64,000 nt of DNA from CBETVX01 sp965539935 (GTDB lineage Bacteria > Bacillota > Clostridia > Peptostreptococcales > Caminicellaceae): positions 15,290 through 79,289 of the forward strand of contig CBETVX010000004.1 of assembly GCA_965539935.1 (NCBI GenBank), read 5' to 3'. The notes under the pieces are model-generated. The model saw only the letters and a program-made list of their open reading frames with translations. It was not told the DNA's origin and did no database searches. The position numbers were made by a program, and so were the translations under genes. This document shows positions 8,731 to 16,878 of this stretch, one piece after another (positions within the stretch are counted from its first letter, which is position 1; each line of letters starts with the position of its first letter).

Positions 8731-9672
8731 TTATATTTTTCTTAAATTAAATATCACATCTAGCAGTCCAAGCAAAACTAATCCAAGGGATAAACTTGAC
8801 ATGGTAATTACAATCACAGATATTATTATTCTTACTACTTTACCTATACCTCTATTTTCCATATAAAAGTTGGCTACTGCCAATCCTTGTATTAAATACA
8901 TTATTGTAAATATATACAGTACATTTGTCAATAGTATATCATAATTAGCTATATTTGTTACCCCAACTATATGGGTAAGTACTAATATTACTAGAGTGCC
9001 CATGACAATATTTTTAGGCAATCTAAAATGTGTGAATTTTATTGGACTTTCAATATCTATTTTCATTCGTTTTAAAATACTTCTGGCTGCAGTATAGTTA
9101 ATAAAAGAAATAAAAAATCCTCCAAATACTATACTGGCTGGTATTAGTGTTATGGCTAGTGTCTTTGCTTGGTCTATCATTTTAAGGGACTCATCTAATT
9201 CTGTGCTGTCCACTCCTATACTTTTAAAAATATTCTCATTTAATTCTGTACTTAATGTAAAGGTTTCTTCAATCATATCAGCTAAACTTGCCCCTAGGAA
9301 ATAAGACATTATTGACAGAGATATTGCAATTGAAATTATGAAAGCAATGGATGAAACAGTTACAATTTTTCCATAGGAATATCTTTTCTTTATCATATAA
9401 GCCATTACTATTGGTCCAATCCCACCCATGAGAAATACAAAAAGTGCAGTAACTGGCTCAGTAAGACTTCCAATAATAAGTGATGTTGCAATAACAGATA
9501 ATATACTATATTTAAAACCATGCTTCGTTCCTATTATTATAAAGGGTACCGGTACTAGCATCAGTCCATAGCCTAAGAATGGTATATAAATACCTCCTAA
9601 TATAAAAATACTGGCCAATGCAGTAATAAGCCCTGATTCAACCATTGCTTTAGTTCTACTGTGTAAGTTCAA
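8731..9672 (-). CDS. DUF2232 (YybS-family) membrane protein
   Basis: A 313-residue polytopic membrane protein with about eight hydrophobic segments. The N-terminal KAMVESGLITALASIFILGG region and the conserved position directly before gdpP match the YybS/DUF2232 family, whose fold resembles ECF-transporter substrate-binding components; the substrate is unknown. Translation probably starts at TTG 9672, since AAGGAG lies about 10 bp upstream and no nearby in-frame ATG has a ribosome site. Confidence 0.88.
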   Translation of the reverse strand: MNLHSRTKAMVESGLITALASIFILGGIYIPFLGYGLMLVPVPFIIIGTKHGFKYSILSVIATSLIIGSLTEPVTALFVFLMGGIGPIVMAYMIKKRYSYGKIVTVSSIAFIISIAISLSIMSYFLGASLADMIEETFTLSTELNENIFKSIGVDSTELDESLKMIDQAKTLAITLIPASIVFGGFFISFINYTAARSILKRMKIDIESPIKFTHFRLPKNIVMGTLVILVLTHIVGVTNIANYDILLTNVLYIFTIMYLIQGLAVANFYMENRGIGKVVRIIISVIVITMSSLSLGLVLLGLLDVIFNLRKI

Positions 9673-9685
9673 CTTAGTTCACTCC

Positions 9686-10012
9686 TTAATCTTCTCTTCC
9701 ATCCATATGTTTTTTAAGGCTAGACAAATCTCCAAACCAACTTTCGATTTTATGGTCTTCTAACACTCCTAGTCTTATTTTTTCCTTAACTCTCATATCT
9801 AAATTGCTATAATTTATTCCCAATCTCTTACCTAAAACATAGGTAACAAGTATAATATTTGCAAGTATATCTATTATAGCTTCTCTACTACTATTTATAC
9901 CCTTAACCAAATTCTCAAAAAGAGAAGCAACAGAAGAAAGCAGTTCACTTTTTAACCATTCTATTATTTTAATATTTTTAGTGATATCTATACTCTTATC
10001 TCCCAATGACAT
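9686..10012 (-). CDS. MazG-like family protein
   Basis: A 108-residue all-helical protein resembling the MazG-like family that sits between rpsR and yybS in Clostridia. Visible are IDITKNIKIIEWLKSEL near the start, LFENLVKGINSSREAIIDILANIILVTYVLG in the middle and an SWFGDLSSLKKHM tail. MazG proteins hydrolyse NTPs, but the usual metal-binding ExxE pattern is only partial here, so activity is uncertain. Confidence 0.75.
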   Translation of the reverse strand: MSLGDKSIDITKNIKIIEWLKSELLSSVASLFENLVKGINSSREAIIDILANIILVTYVLGKRLGINYSNLDMRVKEKIRLGVLEDHKIESWFGDLSSLKKHMDGRED

Positions 10013-10041
10013 TTATTTCCCTCCTCTTTTACATTATAACA

Positions 10042-10070
10042 GAAAAAAGAGAAGCGCAATAGCACTTCTC
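10042..10070 (-). terminator. Terminator after rpsR
   Basis: GAGAAGTGC pairs with GCGCTTCTC around TATT and is followed on the minus strand by TTTTTT. It separates rpsR from the MazG-like gene. Confidence 0.85.
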
Positions 10071-10085
10071 CTTTATACTTACTGT

Positions 10086-10307
10086 TTATTCGCTTATAGT
10101 AAATGGTAGTAATGCTACCACTCTTGCTCTCTTGATTGCTCTAGTTAGCTGTCTTTGATGATTTGCACAGTTACCAGTTATTCTTCTTGGTAGTATTTTT
10201 CCTCTATCAGTTAAGTACTTTTGTAAATACTTAGTATCTTTATAATCTATTTGCTTTACTTTGTTTGCACAAAAACTACAAATCTTTTTTCTTCTACGTC
10301 TACGCAA
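10086..10307 (-). CDS. rpsR: 30S ribosomal protein S18
   Basis: Small-subunit protein that forms a heterodimer with S6 on the 16S rRNA platform. 73 residues with an arginine-rich start (RRRRRKKICSFC), an IDYKDTKYLQKYLTDRGKILPRRITG core and the CANHQRQLTRAIKRAR signature. It contains the cysteines (CSFC, NCANH) of the zinc-binding C+ form. The start is TTG 10307, six bases after AAGGAGGG. Confidence 0.97.
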   Translation of the reverse strand: MRRRRRKKICSFCANKVKQIDYKDTKYLQKYLTDRGKILPRRITGNCANHQRQLTRAIKRARVVALLPFTISE

Positions 10308-10323
10308 GTTTTTCCCTCCTTAC

Positions 10324-10749
10324 CTAAAATGGAATATCCTCATCATCTTCTATAGCTTGAAATCCATCTATGTTCTCATCTGCTTCTCCAAAGCCTTCAA
10401 ATCCTAAGTCATTACTATTGCTTTGATTTCTATTACTATTTCCTCCGCCTAGGAACTGTACTGTATTCGCTACTATTTCTGTAGAGTATCTTTTTTCTCC
10501 AGTGCTTGTCTCATAGTTATTGTTTTGAAGGCGGCCTTGTATTCCAACAAGTCTTCCCTTTGCTAAGTAGTTGGCACAGTTTTCACCTTGTTTACCCCAA
10601 ACTACTACTCTAAAAAAATCTGTTATTTTATCTCGTCCATATCCTCTATCTACTGCTATGGTAAAGGTGGCTACTGCCTTACCTGAGCCAGCTGTAAATC
10701 TCAGTTCTGGATCTCGTGTAAGCCTTCCAATCATAACAACATTATTCAC
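10324..10749 (-). CDS. ssb: Single-stranded DNA-binding protein
   Basis: OB-fold protein that coats single-stranded DNA. 141 residues: N-terminal NNVVMIGRLTRDPELRFT with the TIAVDRG and DFFRVVVWGKQGENCANYLAKG segments, a short glycine/asparagine linker and the acidic tip DDEDIPF that docks partner proteins. The start is GTG 10749, with AAGGTGGG 6 bp upstream. It lies between rpsF and rpsR as in most Firmicutes. Confidence 0.97.
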   Translation of the reverse strand: MNNVVMIGRLTRDPELRFTAGSGKAVATFTIAVDRGYGRDKITDFFRVVVWGKQGENCANYLAKGRLVGIQGRLQNNNYETSTGEKRYSTEIVANTVQFLGGGNSNRNQSNSNDLGFEGFGEADENIDGFQAIEDDEDIPF

Positions 10750-10774
10750 AATAATCCCACCTTTTAAAAGCTTA

Positions 10775-11059
10775 TTAGTCTTCTAAGCTAACAACTAAGT
10801 ATCTCATAACATGGTCAGCTATTCTAAAGTTTCTCTCAAGTTCTTTAGGTAGCTCCACGTCAGCCTTGAAGTTCATTACTACATAATAACCTTCTTTATA
10901 TTTGTTGATTTCGTAGGCTAATTTCTTAATTCCCCACTCATCAACCTTTTCTACTTCACCGTTTGTTTCAACGATTGTCTTAAACTTTTCGATTAGGTTA
11001 TTTCTCATTTCTTCTTCAAGGTCTGGAGTTAAAATAAACATAGCTTCATATTTTCTCAT
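10775..11059 (-). CDS. rpsF: 30S ribosomal protein S6
   Basis: Small-subunit protein partnering S18. 94 residues with MRKYEAMFILTPDLEEE, the DEWGIKKLAYEINKYKEGYYVVMNF core and RNFRIADHVMRYLVV. It is the first gene of the rpsF-ssb-rpsR unit and is preceded by a GGGAGG ribosome site and a leader hairpin. Confidence 0.97.
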   Translation of the reverse strand: MRKYEAMFILTPDLEEEMRNNLIEKFKTIVETNGEVEKVDEWGIKKLAYEINKYKEGYYVVMNFKADVELPKELERNFRIADHVMRYLVVSLED

Positions 11060-11086
11060 TATTTACACCTCCCTATGGTCTTTATG

Positions 11087-11105
11087 GCTCTGCTATAAAC
11101 AGAGC
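11087..11105 (-). other. Leader hairpin upstream of rpsF
   Basis: GCTCTG pairs with CAGAGC around a 7-base loop, 28 bp before the rpsF start. It lacks a following T-run. The place fits an autoregulatory leader of the S6:S18 type, but I do not see the CCG recognition element, so the role is open. Confidence 0.35.
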
Positions 11106-11181
11106 AGAGAGAAAATTTATGGATTTTTCATCATCATATTATAACATTTTATCATATAGTTTACAACGGTATTTTTACAAA

Positions 11182-11220
11182 AACAAAAATTTAGACTGTA
11201 CTTATATTTAAGTACAGTCT
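11182..11220 (-). terminator. Terminator of the aminotransferase gene
   Basis: AGACTGTACT pairs with AGTACAGTCT around an 8-base loop, followed on the minus strand by AAATTTTTG. It lies 12 bp past the stop. Confidence 0.85.
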
Positions 11221-11232
11221 TTATAATCAAAA

Positions 11233-12423
11233 TTATTTTTCATTTAAAGCTTCTTTAAGAACTTCTCCTAAAATTCTAATTCCTTCTACTATTCTATCTT
11301 CCGGCATATTAGAATAGTTTATACGCATAGTATTTTCATTTCCACCATTAGGGAAGAATGATCCTCCTGGTACAAAGGCTACATTTTTCTCAAGGGCTTT
11401 AGCCATAAGTTCTCTAGCATTGATATGCTCTGGAAGTACAGCCCATGTAAATAATCCACCCTCTGGATGAGTATATTTTACTTCTGGCGGGAAATGCTCC
11501 TTCATAGTCTTAAGCATTAGATCTCTGCGACCCTTATAAAGCTTCTTTATCTTTTCAATATGCTCATCTAAATCATACATTTCTAAGAATGCATTAAGTT
11601 CTCTTTGTGACATAGAGTTGCTTTGAAGGTCAGCTCCTTGTTTAACAAGTATATATTTATTTATAACTTCATCGCTTGCACATACCCAACCCATTCTAAG
11701 TCCTGGACAGAATGTCTTTGAGAATGTACCTAAGAATATAACTCTACCTTCTGTATCCATAGACTTGATTGATGGAAGGCTTTCTCCTTCAAATCTTAAT
11801 TCACCATATGGATTATCTTCAACAATTGGAAGATCGAACTTATTAGCTATTTCTATTAATCTCTTACGTCTTTCAAGAGACCATGTTCTACCTGATGGAT
11901 TTTGGAAATCTGGTATTACATATATCATTTTTACGTTTTCTGTATTTTCTAATGCCTTTTCAAGCTCTTCCATTATCATTCCATTGTCATCTGTTGGAAC
12001 TTCCAGGAATTTACAGTCATAGGCTTTAAATGCATTTATGGCACCTAAATAGCTTGGGCTTTCAACTACTACAACGTCACCTGAGTTTAAAAATATTTTA
12101 CCGCTAAAGTCTAGTCCTTGTTGTGACCCATTAGTTATAAGAATATTCTCTGCATTAGTTTTTACACCTACTTTTTCCATTCTCTGTGCAATTTTTTCTC
12201 TAAGTGGTGGAAAACCTTCAGTTGGGCTATATTGAAGTGCTTGCTGTCCGCTTTCTTCTAAAACCTTTTGTGACACCATCTTCATTTCCTCAACTGGAAA
12301 AAGCTCTGGTGCTGGTAATCCTCCTGCAAAGGATATTACTTCTGGTCTAACAGTCAGTTTTAACAATTCACGAATTTCCGAAGCTTTAATGTTCTCCATA
12401 CGATTTGCATACTTAAGATTCAT
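11233..12423 (-). CDS. PLP-dependent aminotransferase (2-aminoadipate/LysN-like, MocR-type fold I)
   Basis: Fold-type I class I/II aminotransferase of the family that includes 2-aminoadipate and aromatic or branched-chain aminotransferases. Motifs: ISFAGGLPAPELFP near the start, TNGSQQGLD, DFQNPSGRTWS, EDNPYGELRF and the PLP lysine in FLGTFSKTFCPGLRMGW (about residue 235); the C-terminal MRINYSNMP binds the substrate carboxylate. ATG 12423 is chosen because GGAGGTG lies 8 bp upstream. It is monocistronic. The substrate cannot be settled from sequence alone. Confidence 0.9.
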   Translation of the reverse strand: MNLKYANRMENIKASEIRELLKLTVRPEVISFAGGLPAPELFPVEEMKMVSQKVLEESGQQALQYSPTEGFPPLREKIAQRMEKVGVKTNAENILITNGSQQGLDFSGKIFLNSGDVVVVESPSYLGAINAFKAYDCKFLEVPTDDNGMIMEELEKALENTENVKMIYVIPDFQNPSGRTWSLERRKRLIEIANKFDLPIVEDNPYGELRFEGESLPSIKSMDTEGRVIFLGTFSKTFCPGLRMGWVCASDEVINKYILVKQGADLQSNSMSQRELNAFLEMYDLDEHIEKIKKLYKGRRDLMLKTMKEHFPPEVKYTHPEGGLFTWAVLPEHINARELMAKALEKNVAFVPGGSFFPNGGNENTMRINYSNMPEDRIVEGIRILGEVLKEALNEK

Positions 12424-12611
12424 TGTAAAAAGCACCTCCAAAAATTTTTATAAGGAAAAGGTTTGCCCGCTTTATTTCTATTATATCACTACTTTCGTGA
12501 TTTTTGTATGTTGATTTAAAATTTTTTTGTAAGCGTGCAAAAACTTTTGTAAAAATATTCACTCTAGCTAAAATATTCTAAACATTATACTGAATACAAT
12601 ATCTTTCTTCA

Positions 12612-12806
12612 TTACTCCTCTTCTTTTCTATCCACATTCTTGATTCTTTTTTCCAATTTCTTCCTTGGTATCCAAACCTGTTTTTCACATTGTAGACACT
12701 TTATTCTAAAATCAATTCCTGTTCTCATTATTTCAAATTTATTTCCACCACAAGGATGACTTTTCCTAGTTTCTATTATATCTCCTAATCTTAAGTCCAT
12801 TGGCAT
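12612..12806 (-). CDS. DUF951 family protein
   Basis: A 64-residue basic protein with the DUF951 pattern: MDLRLGDIIETRKSHPCGGNKFEIMRTGIDFRIKCLQCEKQVWIPRKKLEKR. Cysteines in HPCGGN and CLQC suggest a small zinc- or nucleic-acid-binding fold. The start at 12806 has AAGGAGG 9 bp upstream. It follows mscS, a pairing common in Firmicutes. The function is not known. Confidence 0.85.
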   Translation of the reverse strand: MPMDLRLGDIIETRKSHPCGGNKFEIMRTGIDFRIKCLQCEKQVWIPRKKLEKRIKNVDRKEEE

Positions 12807-12862
12807 TTCATTTTCCCTCCTTAAGACTAATAAAGACCAGTGGTCCAATTATATCTTTAATG

Positions 12863-13762
12863 CTATTTTTCTTTAGATATGGTACTTTCCCCTACTCCAT
12901 ATATTACTCTCTTTGGATATGGAATCTCTATGCCTTCCCTATCAAAGGCCTCTTTAAATCTTTGCCTCATAAGTCTTTCTATCTCCCATTGACTCATGGG
13001 TTTAACCTTGGCAATAGTTGATATAACCACATCAGATTCTCCAAATTTTGTAACTCCCAGTACTGTAGGTCCTTCTAATATATCATCACTTTCCTTTAAT
13101 ATATCTTCACTGGTCCTTTTAAGTACTTCAATGGCATTTTGTATATCTTCTTCATAGGCTATACTTATATCAACCCAGGCCCTCATTTTTCCTCTAGATT
13201 TGTTGGTAAGCTTTGTTATTTCTCCATTGGGGATTATATGAAGATCTCCATTGAAATCCCTTATTTTTGTAACCCTTAAGGCCATTTCTTCTACAATCCC
13301 AGACATATCTCCAACTTCAACATAATCTCCCACTGCAAATTGATCTTCAAATAATATAAAAAAACCAGTTATTACATCACGAACTAAGTTTTGAGCTCCA
13401 AAACCTATAGCTAATCCACCTACCCCGGCAGCAGCTATAAGGCCTTTTATATCTATACCTATAGTGGCTAGTATGGGTAGTCCAGCAAGGAAATAGATAG
13501 TATAACGCATTACACTTTTTAATATTCCCTTTAGTGTGTTTATTTTATTTTCTTCAAGTGTAATTTTAAGTTTGTCCTTGTTTTCAAAAAACTTGTCTAT
13601 AACTATATTGGTAAACTTAATTCCTATTTTTGCTACAACTACAATTAATATTATTTTTACTATATTCCACGCTATTCCAGCCAAAACATTAGGGTCCCTG
13701 TATATATCAATATTTTTATTTACCTCGCTTATAATGTCAGAAAATGTTTCTTTATAGTCCAA
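12863..13762 (-). CDS. Small-conductance mechanosensitive channel (MscS family)
   Basis: Opens under membrane tension to release solutes on hypo-osmotic shock. 299 residues: three membrane segments (about 28-50, 72-98 and 100-130), the pore helix with AAAGVGGLAIGFGAQNLVRDVITGFFILFEDQFAVGDYVEVGDMSGIVEEMALRVTKIRDFNGD, where the glycine/alanine-rich TM3 and the following beta-domain are diagnostic, and a C-terminal alpha/beta domain. It lies 5 bp after the DUF3343 gene, in one operon with yedF. Confidence 0.93.
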   Translation of the reverse strand: MDYKETFSDIISEVNKNIDIYRDPNVLAGIAWNIVKIILIVVVAKIGIKFTNIVIDKFFENKDKLKITLEENKINTLKGILKSVMRYTIYFLAGLPILATIGIDIKGLIAAAGVGGLAIGFGAQNLVRDVITGFFILFEDQFAVGDYVEVGDMSGIVEEMALRVTKIRDFNGDLHIIPNGEITKLTNKSRGKMRAWVDISIAYEEDIQNAIEVLKRTSEDILKESDDILEGPTVLGVTKFGESDVVISTIAKVKPMSQWEIERLMRQRFKEAFDREGIEIPYPKRVIYGVGESTISKEK

Positions 13763-13767
13763 CTATA

Positions 13768-14040
13768 CTACCCCCACTTTAACATTTTTATATCCTTTAA
13801 ACTATTTATTCTTTCTATCCTATATATAGACATCATATCCCTTTTGAGTTCTGCTTTTTCAATTATCTGCTTCACTTTCTCTAGGTCTTGACAATTAAAT
13901 TTTATAGATAATCCACAGCTGGCAGATATTTCTCTAGGTGTTGGTATTGTATCTATTTTTATTTTATCCTTAAGCTTTTTTTCCATCATAATGGCATGGT
14001 GAGTTGATTCAAATGCTAGTACACAAAAAATCTTTTCCAA
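13768..14040 (-). CDS. DUF3343 protein (putative selenium/thiol carrier)
   Basis: A 90-residue protein matching DUF3343: FCVLAFESTHHAIMMEKKLK at the start, IPTPREISASCGLSIKF in the middle, then KVKQIIEKA. The single conserved cysteine in SASCGLS is the family hallmark. The family co-occurs with selenium use and with yedF; it has been proposed to carry persulfide or selenium, though this is not proven. It lies between yedF (16 bp upstream) and mscS. Two selenoprotein genes in the window make a selenium role more plausible. Confidence 0.85.
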   Translation of the reverse strand: MEKIFCVLAFESTHHAIMMEKKLKDKIKIDTIPTPREISASCGLSIKFNCQDLEKVKQIIEKAELKRDMMSIYRIERINSLKDIKMLKWG

Positions 14041-14056
14041 TTTATCTACACACCTT

Positions 14057-14647
14057 CTATATTCTTATTGTATTCTTGGCTCCGTTCATTTTTTCAACTA
14101 TGGTATACATATTAGAAACTCCACCTACTACTAATTTATCCTTTAAATTATAGTAATCTAAACAGGTACCACATGAAAGGATTTCTACTCCTTCTCCTTC
14201 AAGCTTTCTAATATGATCTACTACTTCAGATCCTTCTGTAGTAAGATTAACGCCACTATTTATAAATAATATGGCCTTTGGGTAAGGCTTGGATTCTGTC
14301 AATGTATACATATATCCCTTCATTAATATTTTTCCTAATTCTTCAGAACCTTCTCCCATTTTATCAGTTCCTATTAATATTACTAAATCTTGAATATCGG
14401 ATTTCTTCTTTGGCGTATACTCATCACCAACTACACCTTTATATATATTTACATAGTAATTTCCTTCAACTTCATTTACATCTACTTCATAGTTTAAACT
14501 TTTTGCAAATTTTTTTACGTTCTCCTTTGCTACTTCATTATCAACTATAGTGGTTATTTGTCCTTCATTTATTTTCTCTATTGCTTTTTTGGTTTCAATT
14601 ACTGGTTTTGGACAATCCATTCCTCTTGCATCAACTTCTAATTTCAT
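14057..14647 (-). CDS. yedF: Selenium metabolism protein YedF (TusA-DsrE fusion)
   Basis: A 196-residue two-domain protein. The N-terminal TusA-like domain has DARGMDCPKPVIETKKAI with the carrier cysteine at 12; the C-terminal DsrE/F-like domain has VILIGTDKMGEGSEELGKILMKGYMY and a SCGTCLDYY cysteine pair. This arrangement is the family linked to selenium metabolism, thought to handle sulfur or selenium transfer. ATG 14647 is favoured over TTG 14653, which sits directly on the AGGGGGA ribosome site. It is the first gene of yedF-DUF3343-mscS. Confidence 0.88.
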   Translation of the reverse strand: MKLEVDARGMDCPKPVIETKKAIEKINEGQITTIVDNEVAKENVKKFAKSLNYEVDVNEVEGNYYVNIYKGVVGDEYTPKKKSDIQDLVILIGTDKMGEGSEELGKILMKGYMYTLTESKPYPKAILFINSGVNLTTEGSEVVDHIRKLEGEGVEILSCGTCLDYYNLKDKLVVGGVSNMYTIVEKMNGAKNTIRI

Positions 14648-14764
14648 TTTCAATCCCCCTATTCTATTTTCTTTTCATATAATATTATAATACTATATAT
14701 TTCTTAGATTTTATAAATTTTATTTATACTATTTTTTACGCTATCAGTAATATTGATAATGCCT

Positions 14765-15469
14765 TTAGGTTGCAAAATAGCCTGTACTAGATAAAAAACT
14801 AGCCAGCATCTTAACAAGCAAATTATAGTTATAAAGATCCTTAGTTACCATTGAGTTCTTTAATGCATCAACAATAAAGCTTTCTGGAAATATTGACACT
14901 ATTGGTACCATAATAGCCAATAATATAAAAACTATCATAAAACCCTTAGCTGATCCAATTATAAACCCACCTATTCTATTAAACTGATTGATTATAGGTA
15001 GTGAGGCTATACCATCTAATATATACCCTATTATTTTTAGTATTAATAGCATTCCAATAAAAATTAACACCATACTAATAAAATCTATTATTATAATCGT
15101 CATTCTTTCAGCAATATAGGAATGTATATTATCAATTACTAATTGGCTATAATCCTTGACTCCATCACTTTTCATAAGGAAATTACTAAGGGTTTTTGGA
15201 AAATTCATTATTCCAAATATATCAAAACCATCTTCTGTCAACCTATTACCAGGTGTATCTATTCTATTTATTACAAATCCACTTATTTTTTGGGATACAT
15301 TTGTATTAGTAGTTATAAACTTAGATACTTGACTGAAGTACATCTTTGATACAATAGCTGCTATAATGAAGCTTAATATATTAAAGACAGATAGTACTAA
15401 TCCCAAAGACAAACCTCTGATTCCATTTACTGCTATTATAATGATAACACATACATCCATCCAGTTCAT
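14765..15469 (-). CDS. CvpA-family membrane protein
   Basis: A 234-residue polytopic protein with the CvpA/colicin V production signature at the start (MNWMDVCVIIIIAVNGIRGLSLGLVLSVFNILSFIIAAIVSKMYF) and about four membrane segments; the GGFIIGSAKGFMIVFILLAIM block near the end is typical. A periplasm-side loop at about 50-115 is longer than in short family members. The role of the family in Firmicutes is poorly defined; envelope homeostasis is the usual suggestion. Confidence 0.8.
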   Translation of the reverse strand: MNWMDVCVIIIIAVNGIRGLSLGLVLSVFNILSFIIAAIVSKMYFSQVSKFITTNTNVSQKISGFVINRIDTPGNRLTEDGFDIFGIMNFPKTLSNFLMKSDGVKDYSQLVIDNIHSYIAERMTIIIIDFISMVLIFIGMLLILKIIGYILDGIASLPIINQFNRIGGFIIGSAKGFMIVFILLAIMVPIVSIFPESFIVDALKNSMVTKDLYNYNLLVKMLASFLSSTGYFAT

Positions 15470-15593
15470 AGCTTTTAACCCCCTAGCCCTTAATATTAAT
15501 AATTTGATTATATCTAAACCTAGTTTATAAAACCAGTACTATATTATTAAGCAAAATTTTTGACCCTATTAACTATTTGGTAAAATATTTTTA

Positions 15594-15623
15594 AAACCCC
15601 TGCTTAAAAGATTAGCAGAGGTT
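15594..15623 (-). terminator. Terminator after the DUF5711-like gene
   Basis: AACCTCTGC pairs with GCAGGGGTT on the minus strand (one G-U pair), followed by TTTT. Confidence 0.7.
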
Positions 15624-15715
15624 TTATTTATAATTCTATATAAAGAACTAATAGTTGCAATGTTTAAAAGTATTATGATTTTATACTAAACAGGTACTCT
15701 AAGCTATGAACATAT

Positions 15716-16858
15716 TTACTGTTCTATTTTGAATATATGAACTTCTTCCCTATAGACTACACCTATAGTATCTTCTGTAATCCACCATGCTTCCATTATA
15801 TCCATGTTGACCTTTTTTTCTATTTCAATATCTCCATTCTTATCTATTATGAATATCGTTCTATCACTGTAAACAAGCGTTTTATCATTATAAATATCAA
15901 TTCCCTGTATATCTCCAGCTATAGGTGTCTTGCTTAGGATTTCTCCCTTTTTACTTATTTTATTTACTGTAGTTCTATTTTTAGTATCCAATATGATACT
16001 CTTATTCTTTATTAAATTAACCGCTACAATTCCTTCTTTGCTCATATCGAACTTATTTATTGTTTCTTCAAGATTCTTTTCCCAAGCTACTCCATTGTCT
16101 TTGTTTAAAACTAATATTATATTATCTCCAATGGCTAAAACCTCATCTTGGTCTATGAAATAAAGTTGGTATATTATACTGTTTTCATATTTTTTTCCTG
16201 AAATTATGCTACCTTCATTATTATAAAAAATCATATTACTATGGAATCCATCTTCCTCAGTATTCAATATGGAAAGGGCCAGTATACCGTTATTATCCGA
16301 TAGACTACCATCAATTATTTCTCCCTCTGGAGGTTTAAAGCTAGAAATTTCCTCACCATTATTCCCTATGGAATAAATCATATTGCTTTTCAGTATAGCT
16401 AATGTATTTCCATCATCATTAACCTTTAACTCATATATAGGTTCTCCTATTAGATAGCCACCTATATCATTTCCCTTGTTATCTAGAAAGTTTATTTGTC
16501 CTGTTTCTAAGTCTCCAACAACTATATTATTTTCTCCCCCTCCTATGAAGGGATCTGATACTGTTAAGTTTTTTTCCCAAAGAGGATCTCCATTGTCATT
16601 AAAAAATATGATTTTTTTTCCATTGGATAATACTATATTTCCATTAATACTTTGAACTTCAATTTTGCTTTCTTCATTTTCAACATTTAACTGTATTTCA
16701 TTGGTTTTTTTTAGTTTTATTTCATCAAAACCTAATATGGGCTTAACTAAGCCAATTATTTTTACTATTCCAAATATTAAGATTGCCAATATAGCTGCTG
16801 ATATAATCCAAAACCTCAAGGGTAATGGTCGCCTTCTCCTTTTTTTGCCTTTTCTCAA
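15716..16858 (-). CDS. Membrane-anchored beta-propeller protein (DUF5711-like)
   Basis: A 380-residue protein with a basic cytoplasmic head (KGKKRRRRPLPLRF), one membrane segment (about 18-38) and a large extracytoplasmic domain of repeated strands with NG/DNG turns (ILSNGKKIIFFNDNGDPLWEKNL, FLDNKGNDIGG, YSIGNNGEEI, FYNNEGSII and so on), typical of a WD40/PQQ-like propeller. It resembles DUF5711 of Clostridia. It lies 20 bp after the PP2C phosphatase gene and is probably co-transcribed. No catalytic motif is visible. Confidence 0.75.
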   Translation of the reverse strand: MRKGKKRRRRPLPLRFWIISAAILAILIFGIVKIIGLVKPILGFDEIKLKKTNEIQLNVENEESKIEVQSINGNIVLSNGKKIIFFNDNGDPLWEKNLTVSDPFIGGGENNIVVGDLETGQINFLDNKGNDIGGYLIGEPIYELKVNDDGNTLAILKSNMIYSIGNNGEEISSFKPPEGEIIDGSLSDNNGILALSILNTEEDGFHSNMIFYNNEGSIISGKKYENSIIYQLYFIDQDEVLAIGDNIILVLNKDNGVAWEKNLEETINKFDMSKEGIVAVNLIKNKSIILDTKNRTTVNKISKKGEILSKTPIAGDIQGIDIYNDKTLVYSDRTIFIIDKNGDIEIEKKVNMDIMEAWWITEDTIGVVYREEVHIFKIEQ

Positions 16859-16878
16859 CTGTCATCACTCCTTAAGCC

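Noticed and set aside
11060..11232. S6:S18-binding rpsF leader motif
   Set aside because: A hairpin is present but the CCG element expected in the motif is not visible, so I list only a plain hairpin.
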